Of a stretch of DNA of 64,000 nucleotides, positions 23,613 through 34,287 are shown piece after piece. Location: positions 1,736,001 through 1,800,000 of the forward strand of contig JAGPXD010000007.1 in the NCBI GenBank assembly GCA_020746995.1. Reading direction: 5' to 3'. Position numbers and translations under genes: made by a program. Under the pieces are notes generated by a model. The model was not told the origin of the DNA. It saw nothing but the letters and a program-made list of their open reading frames with translations, and did no database searches. The first letter of the stretch is position 1; the number at the start of each line of letters is the position of its first letter. The stretch is from Plectosphaerella cucumerina. Taxonomy: Eukaryota; Ascomycota; Sordariomycetes; Glomerellales; Plectosphaerellaceae.

Positions 23613-24482
23613 ATGGCCATCCAGTCAACCCCCTCACGCGTGCCCCGCGGCACCGTAACCGCATCCCTCAACTTCTACGCACCCCCGGAGGACGGCAGCG
23701 CCCCCTTCAACCACGTCGATCCCCCTCCCCCAGGCCTCCCCGTCCGGAACTACAACACCGCCACCCACGACGTCGAGCTGCACGACATCCGCGGCGCTGA
23801 AGCCGACTTCACCAACCTCGACCGTGACGCCTTCGCCCTCATCCGCGGCGTCCCCCCCTCCGCCGAGAAGGACTTCACCGACGACGCCTCCATCACCAAG
23901 CTCTACTACCCCGAGCTCGAGGCCCTCCTCTTGAAGCACATCCCCGGCGCTAACAGGGTCATCTTCTTCGACCACACCATCCGCCGCGCCCGCCCCGGCG
24001 CAACCCGCGAACCCGTCCAACGCGTTCACATCGACCAGACCGCCCGCTCCGCCGCCCTCCGCGTGCGCCGCCACGCCTCCTCCCCCGAAGACGCAGAGCA
24101 TCTCCTCGCCCATCGCTATCGCATCGTCAACGTCTGGCGCTCCCTCAACAAGGACCCCATCGAGTCCTTCCCCCTCGCCTTCGCCTCCAGCGCCTCCCTT
24201 GAGGACAAGGACGTCGTGCCCGTCGAGCACCGCTACGCAAACGGCTATACCGGCGAGACCGCCGGTATCCGCTACGATCCCGCGCAGAGGTGGTACTACG
24301 CCAGTGGCATGACTGGGGACGAGCGCCTGCTGCTTGAGTGTTTTGATAGTGAGGCTCTGAAGGAGGGCAGCGCGGTGCGGGGAGGCCGTGTTGCGCATAC
24401 GGCTTTTGCGCATCCCGACACGCTGGAGGATGCCGTGGGTCGTGAGAGCATCGAGGTCAGGGCGTTGGTTTTTGGGCCCTGA
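23613..24482 (+). CDS. CmcJ/AsaB-like hydroxylase-desaturase family protein
   Basis: Single exon, 289 residues. The sequence fits the fungal family related to 7-alpha-cephem methoxylase subunit CmcJ, GA4 desaturase and AsaB: an N-terminal strand region (TASLNFYAPPEDGSAP), then the metal-site-like pair FFDHTIRR and VHIDQT, then YRIVNVWRSLN, and a C-terminal segment with WYYASGMTGDERLLLECFDS and VAHTAFAHPDT. Such genes often occur in secondary-metabolite clusters, but no synthase or other cluster gene is nearby, so a metabolic role is open. The start at 23613 follows a CACC context and sits 28 residues before the conserved region. It ends 148 bp from the convergent Sds3-like gene. Confidence 0.8.
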   Translation: MAIQSTPSRVPRGTVTASLNFYAPPEDGSAPFNHVDPPPPGLPVRNYNTATHDVELHDIRGAEADFTNLDRDAFALIRGVPPSAEKDFTDDASITKLYYPELEALLLKHIPGANRVIFFDHTIRRARPGATREPVQRVHIDQTARSAALRVRRHASSPEDAEHLLAHRYRIVNVWRSLNKDPIESFPLAFASSASLEDKDVVPVEHRYANGYTGETAGIRYDPAQRWYYASGMTGDERLLLECFDSEALKEGSAVRGGRVAHTAFAHPDTLEDAVGRESIEVRALVFGP

Positions 24483-24630
24483 TGGGATCACACATGTGAA
24501 AGTTGGCGTTTTGCATATGAAGGTGTTCATCATTCAGTAATCTAGCAGGCAAATGCTATGGGTATCAGCGGTTCTCTCTAGTCATACACAACAAGCAGCT
24601 TTTTCTTTCCCGTATCGCCGCCCCTCGCTC

Positions 24631-26126
24631 TCAGTCTTCCGTCTTCTTGGTGCCGAGCCTATCATTCAGGGTCTTTGGGTCGGGACGGGCGTTGGGCGGG
24701 AGCGTGTAGCGTGTCTTGGTGTAGGGTATGACGACGGATTCGAGCAGCTTCCTGCTGCCATTGGGATGATCGAGCGATGCCCCGGGGCCTTGCTTGGCAT
24801 CATACTTTTTGTACATCTCCATGAGGAGGATGTCCGTGTTGGCCTCGTCCTGGGACAGCGGCTGGGGGTAGTTCTCGGCGTTGCGGCCGCCCGCCTTGTA
24901 GTATGACAGGCTCTGCAGCGACGGGATGCGCGTGGGCTCTGGCGGGTGGAGAATATCGATGTGCTTCGGCAGCTCCAGGTTGCCGGCGGCGTCGGCGGCG
25001 TCGAGCAGGCCCTGGTTGATGCCGGCCCGCGTGCTGCGGGTGGAGTGGGACGTCGTGCGCTCCATCGTGGGCGCGGCCAGGGCCTCGCTGTCTGGATCGT
25101 TGTCGTCACCGTTGCCCGAGTCGCTGCCGTTGGGCGATGCGTCGCCGTTGGCGTAGACCTTGCTCTTGAGGATGTACTTGTGCGCGGCGAGGGAGGCGTG
25201 GTGGCGGGTCATGAGCAGCTCCTTCTCGGTGAAGAGCTTCTCGATGTTGTACGCCGGGCCGTTCTGCTTGTTGGCGTACCGCAGCTTCTCGTTCTGCCAC
25301 AGCGGCGTCGTGTTGTTAGGGTCGAGGGCCCGGCGGGCAGGCGCGGGGGACCCGTCGTCCTCGCCGGCGGCCCTCTTCCGCTTCTTGTTATCGGAGAAAC
25401 CGGGCATGTCGTCGGCGTCCTTGCGCAGACGGGTGGCGCGCTTGCCGTGAGGACCGCCAGGGCTGGCGGGGTTGGTGATGCTGAACTGGTTCGGATGGAG
25501 CAGGAGGGCGGACGAGTCGGAGATTTCGAGGGCCTCCCGCTCCTTCATGAGACGGTACTTTCGGGAGGAGACGGTGTTGACGAGGCGGTCCCGCAGGGTG
25601 TTAACCAGGGCCTTGTGCTCCCGCTGGGCTGTCTCAATCTTGAAATCGTACTCGTTGCGGTATTGGGTGAGTCGGCGATCGTGCTCATGCTGCGTCGCAA
25701 TACGTCAGTAAAGAAGTTTTTTTTCTCTTGCCTTTCCTGAACCGAGTACAGCAGACAAACCTTTTGCTGCGTCACATTGGCGTCGCGGTTCTCGACGACG
25801 TCCTCGATTTCCTGCAGGAAGATCTGGAAATCGGGCCCAGCCATCTGAATGAGGCTCCTGACGCTCTCGGGGAGTGTGTCGGGGACCTGGGCCTCGGCAT
25901 GTTCGCGGCGAAGGTCGGCTATCGTATCGAGGACGTTGGGGTCGTAGGGATCCAGGCGCTGGATGAGGGTGGTATCAACCTGGATCTTCTGGAGCTGATC
26001 GCGGTAGGTAAAGTCTCGGTCCTGGCGGAACTTTTCGTCCAGAAAGGCAAGCCTCTCGTTGATGAACTGGCGCTTGCGCTCGCGCTTCGACTGCGCAGTC
26101 GACGGGGCCGACTCGTTGGCAGCCAT
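24631..26126 (-). CDS. Sds3-like subunit of a histone deacetylase (Rpd3L/Sin3-type) complex
   Basis: Two exons (26126-25761 and 25689-24631) with a 71-bp intron (AAG|GTTTGT...GACGCAG) give 474 residues. Residues about 14-165 have the Sds3-type helical pattern: KRERKRQFINERLAFLDEKF, the signature LQKIQVDTTLIQRLDPYDP, a Glu/Arg coiled coil, and after the splice QYRNEYDFKIETAQREHKA. The remainder is charged and disordered with a basic KKRKRAAGE patch that could act as a nuclear signal. Sds3 proteins hold Sin3-Rpd3 together in transcriptional repression. Family assignment rests on the coiled-coil signature, so a related Sin3-complex protein such as Dep1 is possible. The open frame continues upstream of the ATG, but the conserved part starts after it. 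Confidence 0.68.
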
Positions 26127-26718
26127 TCCTTTTCTTGGAAAATAAAATGGGCGAATGGGTCTGGAAGTTGTCGACTGAGTGAGATAGTTTGATCTGGGGA
26201 AAGGTGCAGGTGTGGGTGGAAGGCCAGGTCTGGGGGAAGAGGGAGGGGGGAGGAAGGGCGCAAAGCCAAAGCGAGGCGGGAACGGAGCCACCCTGCACCT
26301 GCACACACTCAAGCTCTGGCTCGGCTCAGGTCCCTCCCTCCAGCCATCAGGCCAGGGCATGGCGCAGCCTTGCGGTCACAAGCAGCCTCCGATTCGTCCG
26401 GCTCGGGGTCCTGTGGCTGCAGTGCGATTGGTTGTAATTCTCGGCCCACAAGGCTTTGATAGACCGTGTAGGAAGGTAGAATTGCACGGTACGTGAGAAT
26501 GACCAGCCAGCTTTGACTTGTATCGAGTTTAACAATTGTAAGAAAAATCATGAGGTCGATGGATCACGTGGAAATCACTGAGTTATGGAATTAAGTAGGA
26601 GGCAGGAGTCCACCTGACACCATTCGATAAAACCATGTCCGTTTAAAAGTCATTGCTCGTAGAACAGAGTAGATATCTCTTGCTCCCATTCCCCGATGCT
26701 GTCCCTGCAGAGCATGTC
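26127..26718. other. Leader of the Sds3-like gene and 3' flank of the COG7-like gene
   Basis: 592 bp between two minus-strand genes. It should hold the promoter of the Sds3-like gene (pyrimidine-rich on the minus strand close to 26127) and the end of the COG7-like transcript. No other feature was recognised. Confidence 0.45.
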
Positions 26719-27918
26719 CTATATCCCGCTCCTAAGCTTCTGAAGCTGGCTCATCAGACCATAACCACCCGGCACCGTCCTCGCCTCCTCAGCCTTGGCA
26801 GCCTTGACACTCCCCTTCCTCGGCCGACCCGTCGTCTCAGCCGCCGCTCCCTCCCTTCGCGCCGCCGCCTCGACCTCCCGGAGGAGCTCCTTGTGCCTAT
26901 CCTCCACCATCCTCGCCAGGCTCTCGATGAACTTGGCCCGCCCCTTCTCCTCGGCCGTCCCCTTCCACACCGCCGTCAGCTCCTTGAGCTGCTCTACCTT
27001 CTCCGCCGCCCGCTCGATGCCCGCCACCGCGTCCTCGTTGCCGTCCTTGTCCCGTCCCGACCGGAGGAGCTGCGACACCTCCTCGCGAAGCTGCTTGAGC
27101 ACCTGCTGACCCTTGTCCTCCGTGCTGTGCTGCTCCCCGCCGGCTGAGCCGAAGCTGCCCGCTCCAGGCTCCGGCGCCGACACGGAGAGGAATCCAGATC
27201 CGACCGATACCTCGGACGGAGGGAAGACAAACTCCATCGCGTCGCCGAAGGTCTTGATCACCGAGTCGAGCCGTGCGCGGACGAGCGTCAGAGTGCGCAG
27301 CTGCTTGATGTACGCAGGGTCGGCCGACACCTGGGCATCTCCCTCCGCGGGGGCACCCTCAAACGTCGGCGCCGACTCGGTCTTGGGCGTCGCAGCTGGT
27401 GTCGTCGTCGAGGCACGACGTCGCGGCTGCGGCTCCGGCAGGCCGTTGGGCAGGAACATTTTGATCTCGTCCTGAAGCGTCTCATTCATCGTGTCTGCGA
27501 AGCTGAGCGTTTCGCCCCGCAGGAGCTCGACCTCGTACGCGAGGCGGCTACCGCTGCGGAGGATGTCGTCCGTCAGCTGTGTCAGCGTGCCAGTGAGCCT
27601 CGTGGTGTGCGCGTTGAGCTGCGAGAGTAGGATCTGGGCCTCGTTGGACACGTCTGCCAGCGGGACGGCGGGCGCGCCGCCCGTCCCTCTGGAGGAGCCG
27701 TGCTGTAGAGGAGGCAGAGATGCATTCAGGAAAGCGGCGGGGTCGAAGTTGGGATCCAGAAAGTCCTGAAGGAAGGGATCTGATGTGTGGCTCGACTTGG
27801 GCTCGATCCGTGGCGCCTTCGCGGCGGCCGCTTGTGAGGGTTGCCGCGTGTGGATGGGCAAGTTCCGGGATGATGCGCTGTTCTGGCGCTGTCGCGCCGA
27901 CTTCGAATCCCACGCCAT
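26719..27918 (-). CDS. Conserved oligomeric Golgi complex subunit 7-like protein (COG7-like)
   Basis: Single exon, 399 residues. The N-terminal motif FLDPNFDPAAFLNASL matches the FL-x-FD-x-W-x-NA start that COG7 proteins use, followed by helical segments ILLSQLNAHTTRLTGTLTQL and RLAYEVELLRGETL and, after a disordered insert, LRTLTLVRARLDSVIKTFGD. The C-terminal half is charged coiled coil with an AT-hook-like GRPRKGS that is probably incidental. COG is a tether for retrograde vesicles at the Golgi. Fungal COG7 proteins are much shorter than the animal one, as here. COG5, which also begins with an FL-x-FDP-x-F-A-N motif, is the main alternative. Confidence 0.62.
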   Translation of the reverse strand: MAWDSKSARQRQNSASSRNLPIHTRQPSQAAAAKAPRIEPKSSHTSDPFLQDFLDPNFDPAAFLNASLPPLQHGSSRGTGGAPAVPLADVSNEAQILLSQLNAHTTRLTGTLTQLTDDILRSGSRLAYEVELLRGETLSFADTMNETLQDEIKMFLPNGLPEPQPRRRASTTTPAATPKTESAPTFEGAPAEGDAQVSADPAYIKQLRTLTLVRARLDSVIKTFGDAMEFVFPPSEVSVGSGFLSVSAPEPGAGSFGSAGGEQHSTEDKGQQVLKQLREEVSQLLRSGRDKDGNEDAVAGIERAAEKVEQLKELTAVWKGTAEEKGRAKFIESLARMVEDRHKELLREVEAAARREGAAAETTGRPRKGSVKAAKAEEARTVPGGYGLMSQLQKLRSGI

Positions 27919-28319
27919 GGCACCGCCTGGTGGTCTGCTGCCCCAATGAATTCGTGTAGTTGTTTTGGCGAGCCTTCGATGATTGGGCTTCTTTGTGCGA
28001 GTGCGAGTGCGAGACGTCTGCTCGAGATTCGGTAAATTGATGAAGAGGGTGAGGTGGTTGAGAACACCTCAGCTCAGGCTGGAGCTGCAGCACTGTCACC
28101 GCGCGGCGAAGCGGGTCCGGCACCACCACCAGGGGCGACATCACCGTGCTGGAACTCACTATTCCAAACAACCCGAAGAACAAGCAGTGGGATTTAATAT
28201 GATGTTAAATCTGCTGGGTGACCACTGCATCGTATTCACCAATACCCTCGATGAGAGAAGCTTCCGGTATTCAATCACCACATCCCGCCACCTCAGTATT
28301 GCATGAAATTGGATGGAAT
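27919..28319. other. Spacer between the COG7-like and transporter genes
   Basis: 401 bp between two minus-strand genes. It should hold the COG7-like promoter and the transporter's 3' untranslated end. Nothing further was recognised. Confidence 0.45.
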
Positions 28320-30161
28320 CTATGAATCGTCCTTTGGCCACAGCAGCTTGCGATGCCGTAGACAACTCAGCATGGCATAGAACACGCCTGCCAAGACGAT
28401 GACCAGGCAGCCCGCCAGCACACACGACAACACTTTCAACCCCGAGCTGTCCAAAGCTTTGGCCATGGCCTCAGTGGCCGTGATGAGGGCCGTGTTTGGA
28501 AACACGAAAGACCACCACGTCATCTGGAACGGCATCTTCCGATCGGGTTTGTAGTATTTCCAGAAGGACCCAACGGACACAAGGAAAAACCAGAGCGACA
28601 GCCCCCAGAGCCATAGTCCGACCATGACAGACATGATTCTGACAATTGGGACGGCCTGGTCGGTGCCCATGAAGTTTGGCGGCAGGATAAAATCAGCATG
28701 GCTGCCGAGTTGCACTGACAAAAACTTTAGCTTGAGTCAAGCCGGGACGCACTGCTGGATGCTTACCGATACCGACGACGGTGAAGGCATATGGACCGAC
28801 TGATATGAACTAGTCACCGCTGTTAGCATGGAGACAGGACAATGAAGACGACGGCGGTGACTTGCCACACCAGGTCGCTGCATATCTCTCGGGAGCTTCT
28901 GTGTCATCAGTCGATAGATAAAGGCAGCCGAGATCATTAGAGCAATCAGACACCCTGCACCCTGTACGGCGATGGCACAAAAGGCAACAGCCAGACTGTT
29001 GAGTGCGAGGCTCTGCTGAGTCTCGGCGGCGGCGGCGATGAGAGTGGCAGCAAAGGGCCCGTTCAGCAGCAGCGGGTATGCTGGAAACACCCAGATCGGA
29101 GTCATCATGTGTATGGGAAAGATCCTATTCTCGATGGTCAGGATCAGTCGTCATCAACTCGCCGGGCGACATTACATTGTTGACCAGAGGATGAGGTAGA
29201 TGCTGGCGCTGGTGGCCACACTCAAGGCTACGTTGATCCAAAACATGGCCTCCATGGTTCTCAGCAGCCAGGGGCCAGTGTTTGGGATTCCGTATTGACA
29301 GGTATTGATCATGATGACGGTAATGCTGAGATCCAGTCAGCAAAGTTTATGCTCCAAAGGGTCGAACCAACGTACGAAACGAACTATGTGCTCATCAGTC
29401 AGTTCAAGTGACAGGTTTTCCTGCAGTGGGGTGGTGTTACTTACGAAAGATGGAATGAACAGAGACTCCGTCTGGTCTGTAAAGGCGTTCATGAAAGAGC
29501 CCGGTCGTAGATGGAACCGGATGGATATCAAGACGCAGTTCATAATGAAAAGACAGATATTGAAGAGAAAAATGGCGACGCCCACTCCATCGAGCCAAGG
29601 GCCTCGATATGATACTGCAAATGTCAGATTGCTCTGGTAATCCAAGGGAGCCGACAACACGAACATGAATGCAGCACATTCGCAAGGCCGCCGGTTGCCT
29701 GAATAATCATTACTATGGAAATCTCGGTGCACAGTAGCCAGGTTGGCGCACCATTGTCTGCTCCTTGTCAGTCGAAACCCATCAATCTCTTGCTTGGTGC
29801 TCACCATTGCAAACCATGTCCACTGATGGCAAGCGATCCTGTCCCGTAAGCTGACCTTGCCAGAGGGTGATGTCTGGTTCTGGTTGGCCGCCAACATGCG
29901 ATTGAGACTTGATCCATTGGAACCTTGCGGTCTCATTCTGGGGATGCTCGGCTCAACCTGGCCCCGACTTCCTCCCCCTGGTGGCATTGACGGTCGTTGG
30001 CGTTGAGACACGTTCGAAGTCCCAGGCGAGGGCGCCGCGCTGCCAACAGCAGCATCTCCGGTCGTCGAAGGCGGGAAGTACAACGACTGGTTCGTCTCAT
30101 TCGGAGACTCGTATCCGCTGGAAGTTACATCTCGTTCCACTTGGGGATCGGAGGAGGCCAT
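28320..30161 (-). CDS. TDT-family (SLAC1/Mae1-type) malate or anion transporter
   Basis: Eight minus-strand exons give 471 residues: 30161-29805, 29698-29665, 29614-29445, 29383-29376, 29325-29176, 29124-28866, 28809-28767 and 28714-28320. A disordered N-terminus of about 110 residues is followed by about ten membrane helices. Landmarks of the family are HQWTWFAMATGGLANVL, ESLFIPSF, QYGIPNTGPWLL, LILWST, IWVFPAYPLLLNGPFAA, FISVGPYAFTVVG and WWSFVFPNTALI. The fourth exon is only 8 nt but is needed to restore the frame. The sixth intron is GC-AG (GTG|GCAAGT). Fungal members carry malate or other C4-dicarboxylates, or sulfite (Ssu1); the Ssu1 N-terminal signature is absent, which favours Mae1-like. 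The substrate is not proven. Confidence 0.88.
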
Positions 30162-30334
30162 GCTGGTGGCGGCGAGTCAATGTCGTCAGGGCGTGCGGCG
30201 AAGAGCTTGAGGAGGACATAGAGGGGTAGAAGGAAAGCCGGTTCGGCCTGCGTGAAGAATATGCAGACGTAGACGAGGTGGGTCAGAAACACGACGTGAT
30301 TCAAGATCAACGACCCAACATCAGCCAGAGGCAT
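30125..30334 (-). promoter_or_regulatory. Overlapping upstream ORF before the transporter
   Basis: An ATG at 30334 opens a 69-codon frame that overlaps the transporter start (30161) out of frame and ends at 30125. Its first two thirds are hydrophobic. If the transcript begins upstream it would hinder use of the main ATG. It could also be a small membrane protein, but I recognise no family. Confidence 0.3.
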
Positions 30335-30924
30335 GGTCAACCGCCTACTCCCGCCGCGGCGCGTCTGTCGGCCCTCCCTTCAGGGACGAGGTCGTGGTGT
30401 CGAGGGCGAACTTCGGGTCCGTGAGGGGAACGCGTTCTTCAAACTAAATTTGACTCTATTCCATTCGCTGCACAGATGTCAAGGGAAAGAAAGGCGGCCT
30501 GAGACCGCGAAAGATGAGGAAGTAGGACATGGATGAAGTCATCCTGGGCCGCGGGACGACTCGGGGGCCCTGAGATTGGGGTCTCTGGAACAGGCGGCAC
30601 GTCCGACCCCACAGCTTGGCCAAAGCACAGTGACTGAACTTCGCAATGGCCGCGGACAGGCTGACATTGCACTGGTTTGCACTGTCTTTTGGCACTGTGA
30701 CAAGTACTGCTGGGCGGTGGACCTGGTGACATCCCACAGGTCACAGTCGGTTGCACCTTCTCTTCTATCTGAAAAGATGCAACCCTCATTGAGGCCTTGG
30801 CAATCGTGATCGCAAATCCGAATCTCTAAATTCTTTGCCACAGAAGATGACAGAGCCATGCTCGTGAAACAGTAGATGTCGAAGCCCTCGGCCGACAGGC
30901 CTTGTTTGTTGTCATCTTTCCAAA
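30335..30924. promoter_or_regulatory. Divergent intergenic region, transporter and orphan gene
   Basis: This is the remainder of the divergent spacer between the transporter and the orphan gene at 30925. No clear regulatory motif or additional exon was recognised. Confidence 0.35.
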
Positions 30925-32699
30925 ATGATCCCTCGAAAATTTGTGCCTCCTTCCTTTTGCATCACAGAGGTTGACGGCGACCTCTCTTTGACTTTGGCCT
31001 CTCTAATCTGCCTCGAAGCCGATGGACAACCGAAAAAGCTTACCATAGACCGCCTTGCGAAGCTCGTCCGAGATGGCAAGATCTGGATAGACCGGAAGCG
31101 ATCGTGTCGAATAATCCTGACCATCACCTGGGAGGACGCAGAGGGAAAACGAAAATTCCCCCTTCCCTCACTTTTCGATGGTCTCGTTCAAGCTTTTGAA
31201 TCGCTAGAGGTGTGTTCCAAGTGTCATGGTACGCAACGACTGCTGCTAACGGGCGGTACAAGGCGTGGACGCGACTGGGGTTGAGCGTCAGTCAGAAAGA
31301 AGACGCCTCCTTGCCCCCAAACCGGGTTGCCTTCGAGATTGAGCTTGCAGATGCCGCGCCGATTATGCTGGCACCGCCAGGCACACCCTTGGCTGTGCTT
31401 CAAAAGATCTGTTGCACCATGTCATTCCGAGAAGGACAACATGATCAACCCAACCTTCCCGTTACTCCGTCACAGGTTTCCAAGCATGAAGCTAGTTGGA
31501 TTGGCGAGCTTGCGGCATAGGAAGCCGACGAGCAGGATCCCGACAATTCATCACCTGCCTCTTCGCAGATTGATACCAACAACCCAGGGACACATCCGGC
31601 TCTGGCTCTCTTGGAAGCCGGTCTCACTGTTCTACTCCTTGGTAGACGGAATTACCCTCGCTTCAGAATTCCGACCAAAGGCCTTCCACCGCCGTGGCTG
31701 ACGCTGTTTCCGGCAATATTCCACATGGGCTACCTACAGGTACGCTTCCAGATGGAGGGAATGGTCCTGATGGCCTGCTGATGTTTGCAGGCTGTGACAT
31801 CTTGTGCGAGCCATCTAGCGTTGATCTCGACAGTTCTGGGCGGACTGAAGAACGCGCAATCTTCAAAGCTCCGACAGTCAGCCAAAGCGCTGGCAAGGCG
31901 TCCCAGGGGTAGCCCATCTTGCGACGGGTCGCATCAAGAAGCCGAGTTAACGAGACTCTGGAGCCTTGTGATTTCCAGAGCTATGACTCGAACTTCACGG
32001 TTAGGCAAGGCTGCTGGTCGGAGCAGAGCTGCTACACAGCATGAAGACAAGCATCGACCACGGACATTGGGACATACTCTCAGTACCCAAGAATTCGACA
32101 CTATGGACAGTCAAGACGATATCTGGGATCAACCGTCGTCGCAGCCTTCCTCGAGCCAGCTGTCTTTTTGGGATGCTTGGGACGGTAGCACACCATGCAG
32201 TCCTGCAACTCCCTTCTCTTCCCAGAACGAGCACAGCCCTCATGTACATGGGGCAGATGCGAGGTACTGGGAAGAAGGCTGGGATGAGGACGAGAACAAC
32301 GAACACTGGCTGCAGGCAGATGCAGCAACCACCACATGTCGGGAACAAGACTGCGACAGTGGCGAGAACAATGAGCACCCTACGGGTGAGCCGCAAGCTC
32401 TGCCTCAACTCGAGTGGGAGACCTGGGGCATTTGCGACTCAGGGGAGACACTTGACACAGAGCTGAGTGGCCATCCCAGTGAAGGGAGCTGGGAGGAGTG
32501 GCTGGGAGGTGGAGATGGCCATGAGCACCTGCGCCCAGAGGCTGAGGCAGCTGAGCAGGACGCAGGCGAGAACCTCTTCCTTCATCACTCGACCTGCACA
32601 GGGCCTCAGGACGATTGGCTTGGGGCCGATGTGACGGATCAAGAGCAGCATCTTCACATACCAGGCGACGGAGACGGTATTGACTGGATGGCAGGTTGA
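30925..32699 (+). CDS. Hypothetical acidic protein of unknown family
   Basis: A four-exon model (30925-31209, 31263-31475, 31521-31739, 31791-32699) is in frame throughout and gives 541 residues. Introns are 53, 45 and 51 bp. The first acceptor is ACAAG after a GCTAAC branch; the others end in ATAG and TGCAG. The N-terminal 170 residues look folded (CITEVDGDLSLTLASLICLE, RIILTITWEDAEGKRKFPLP). The middle is mixed. The last 200 residues are acidic and rich in Trp, Ser, Gln and His (DDIWDQPSSQPSSSQ, SEGSWEEWLGGGDGHEHL). I recognise no domain. It could be a lineage-restricted protein, and further upstream exons are possible. The second exon is the least certain part. Confidence 0.5.
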
Positions 32700-33099
32700 C
32701 AGACTTGACAGCCAACACTTGCACACAAGTCTAGACCCATGGTTCTCCTATGACAATAGCAAGTGATGTCACCTTGTTACAGTTTATCAGATTTGATATT
32801 CTCTTCGATGAGATTATGGTCCGCCCTCAAAGATACCCAGCCCACGTCCTCACCTCGGCCATGTCGGTGGCTGAGCCAACTCGCCATGCCTTCCCCAGAT
32901 CCCCATATCCCGACCACAGCAAACAACCCTCCAAGACGGAGAAAGAAATTCGAAAAATCGCTTGTAGATGCAAAATCGACCCTCGCCCTTTCGTTGCGGG
33001 CAGTCGTAGATCTCCGAGAGGCCTCTCGGTCTGACAGTCTGGCTGCCAGAGACCTCCGGGATCAAGTCGTTGGTCCCCGGCGCTCTCAGCCCGTCTGTC
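32700..33099. other. Convergent intergenic region
   Basis: 400 bp between the orphan gene (+) and the small membrane protein (-). Nothing beyond 3' flanks was recognised. Confidence 0.45.
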
Positions 33100-33324
33100 C
33101 TACTTCTTTTTCGGCGCCTTCTTTGCTGCCTTCTTGTCGGCCTTGGCCTTCTTCTGCTCCGGCTTTATGGTCGCGTAGTGGATGTACCAGATGAAGACAC
33201 CTTCGAGGATCAAGCTGACGAGGACGACGACGAGGATCGTGAAGAGGATGGGCTGATCGTTGAGAACGGCGACGGCCTCGTCGGTCGCTCCGATGGAGCC
33301 CATGAACCCAAATTGTCCGCTCAT
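33100..33324 (-). CDS. Small single-pass membrane protein with Lys-rich tail
   Basis: Single exon, 74 residues. An uncharged-to-acidic N-terminal segment (about 25 residues) is followed by one strong membrane helix (ILFTILVVVLVSLILEGVFI, about 26-45) and a tail of about 25 residues with 12 lysines ending in Lys-Lys-Lys. The positive-inside rule puts the tail in the cytosol. The end does not fit a canonical KKxx ER signal. The shape resembles small ER subunits and other tail-charged accessory proteins, but I do not recognise the family. The gene is divergent from the uS5m gene, and coding character (Ala/Lys codons GCC, AAG) matches its neighbours. Confidence 0.6.
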   Translation of the reverse strand: MSGQFGFMGSIGATDEAVAVLNDQPILFTILVVVLVSLILEGVFIWYIHYATIKPEQKKAKADKKAAKKAPKKK

Positions 33325-34287
33325 GTTGGCGATGGGAGGGGCGTTGCGCTGGTGCGTCGAGAATTATTTGTTCGTTGTCGAGGTCGAAGAGAGGTTCGCT
33401 GCTTGGCGGAGACGTCTTTCGCGCGGGTGTCAAGGAGCGGATGTCGAGCGGATGCGCTGATGCGGTAGTGGGTTCGTTCCAATTGCGCCTGGCAAGGAAT
33501 CGAGAGTCAAGATATGTACGTGAAGAGAATGACAGACAGGGCTATTAGGAGGTTCGGTCGAGTGCGCCTGTCACCAGTCAACGGAATGGAAAGTGGGTTG
33601 TTCGAGGAGGAAGTAAGGAAAGGTGAGGCAGAGCCGCTGGGCTTGGTCTTTCGAAACGGGAGATGTCACAATGGGGGGCGCGAACACACGTGAAAAGGGA
33701 CCCAGTTCCTGTCGACCACGACGACTCGGACAGCGCCCCTCCCAGGCGGCCCCGATGAGACGGGGCAAGCCGACCTGTTTCAGGCCTGCCACAGAATCGG
33801 CCGATGGCTCGAGCTGTGATTGGCTGCACGGGAGTGACTGCCGTTGACCACGACGAACATCAGCTTGCGTCTTTGGCGTCCGTTGGGGGCGTGGGACGGT
33901 ATTGCAACATATCATTTCATCGCGAGGGTGCAAATGGGCTGATCTGGGGCGCGCTGATGAGTTGCGCTGCGGACCAACTTCAGCGCAAAAATGGGAGGCC
34001 AGTTGGACCCCTGGATGTCATTTCGTCTGCGATTATGTCAGCGCCACTGCTACTGGTCATGTGACGGGCATGCTCGGGAAACCAACCAGCCAATTAGTCG
34101 ACACAATGGGCTCGTATGTGGGGCCCTCTCCAGGAGGTACCAAAAAATTGTCCTGAACCTCGCGCGACGCCGAAGCTCTCATGCACCAAGAGCAGAGGCA
34201 CTCCCGCCGCACCGCGACCGCCACCACCAACCCACCCCAATCGCTGCCAGATCTTACCGGGCGAAAGCCTCAGGATCTGTAGCAGCC
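33325..34287. promoter_or_regulatory. Divergent intergenic region before uS5m
   Basis: 963 bp between head-to-head starts. The uS5m frame is open back to 33991, but the stretch before 34288 lacks conserved character and is taken as leader. No TATA box was recognised. Confidence 0.4.

Noticed and set aside
23634..24533. 299-codon open frame on the minus strand
   Set aside because: Antisense to the CmcJ-like gene, repetitive Gly/Val/Asp composition.
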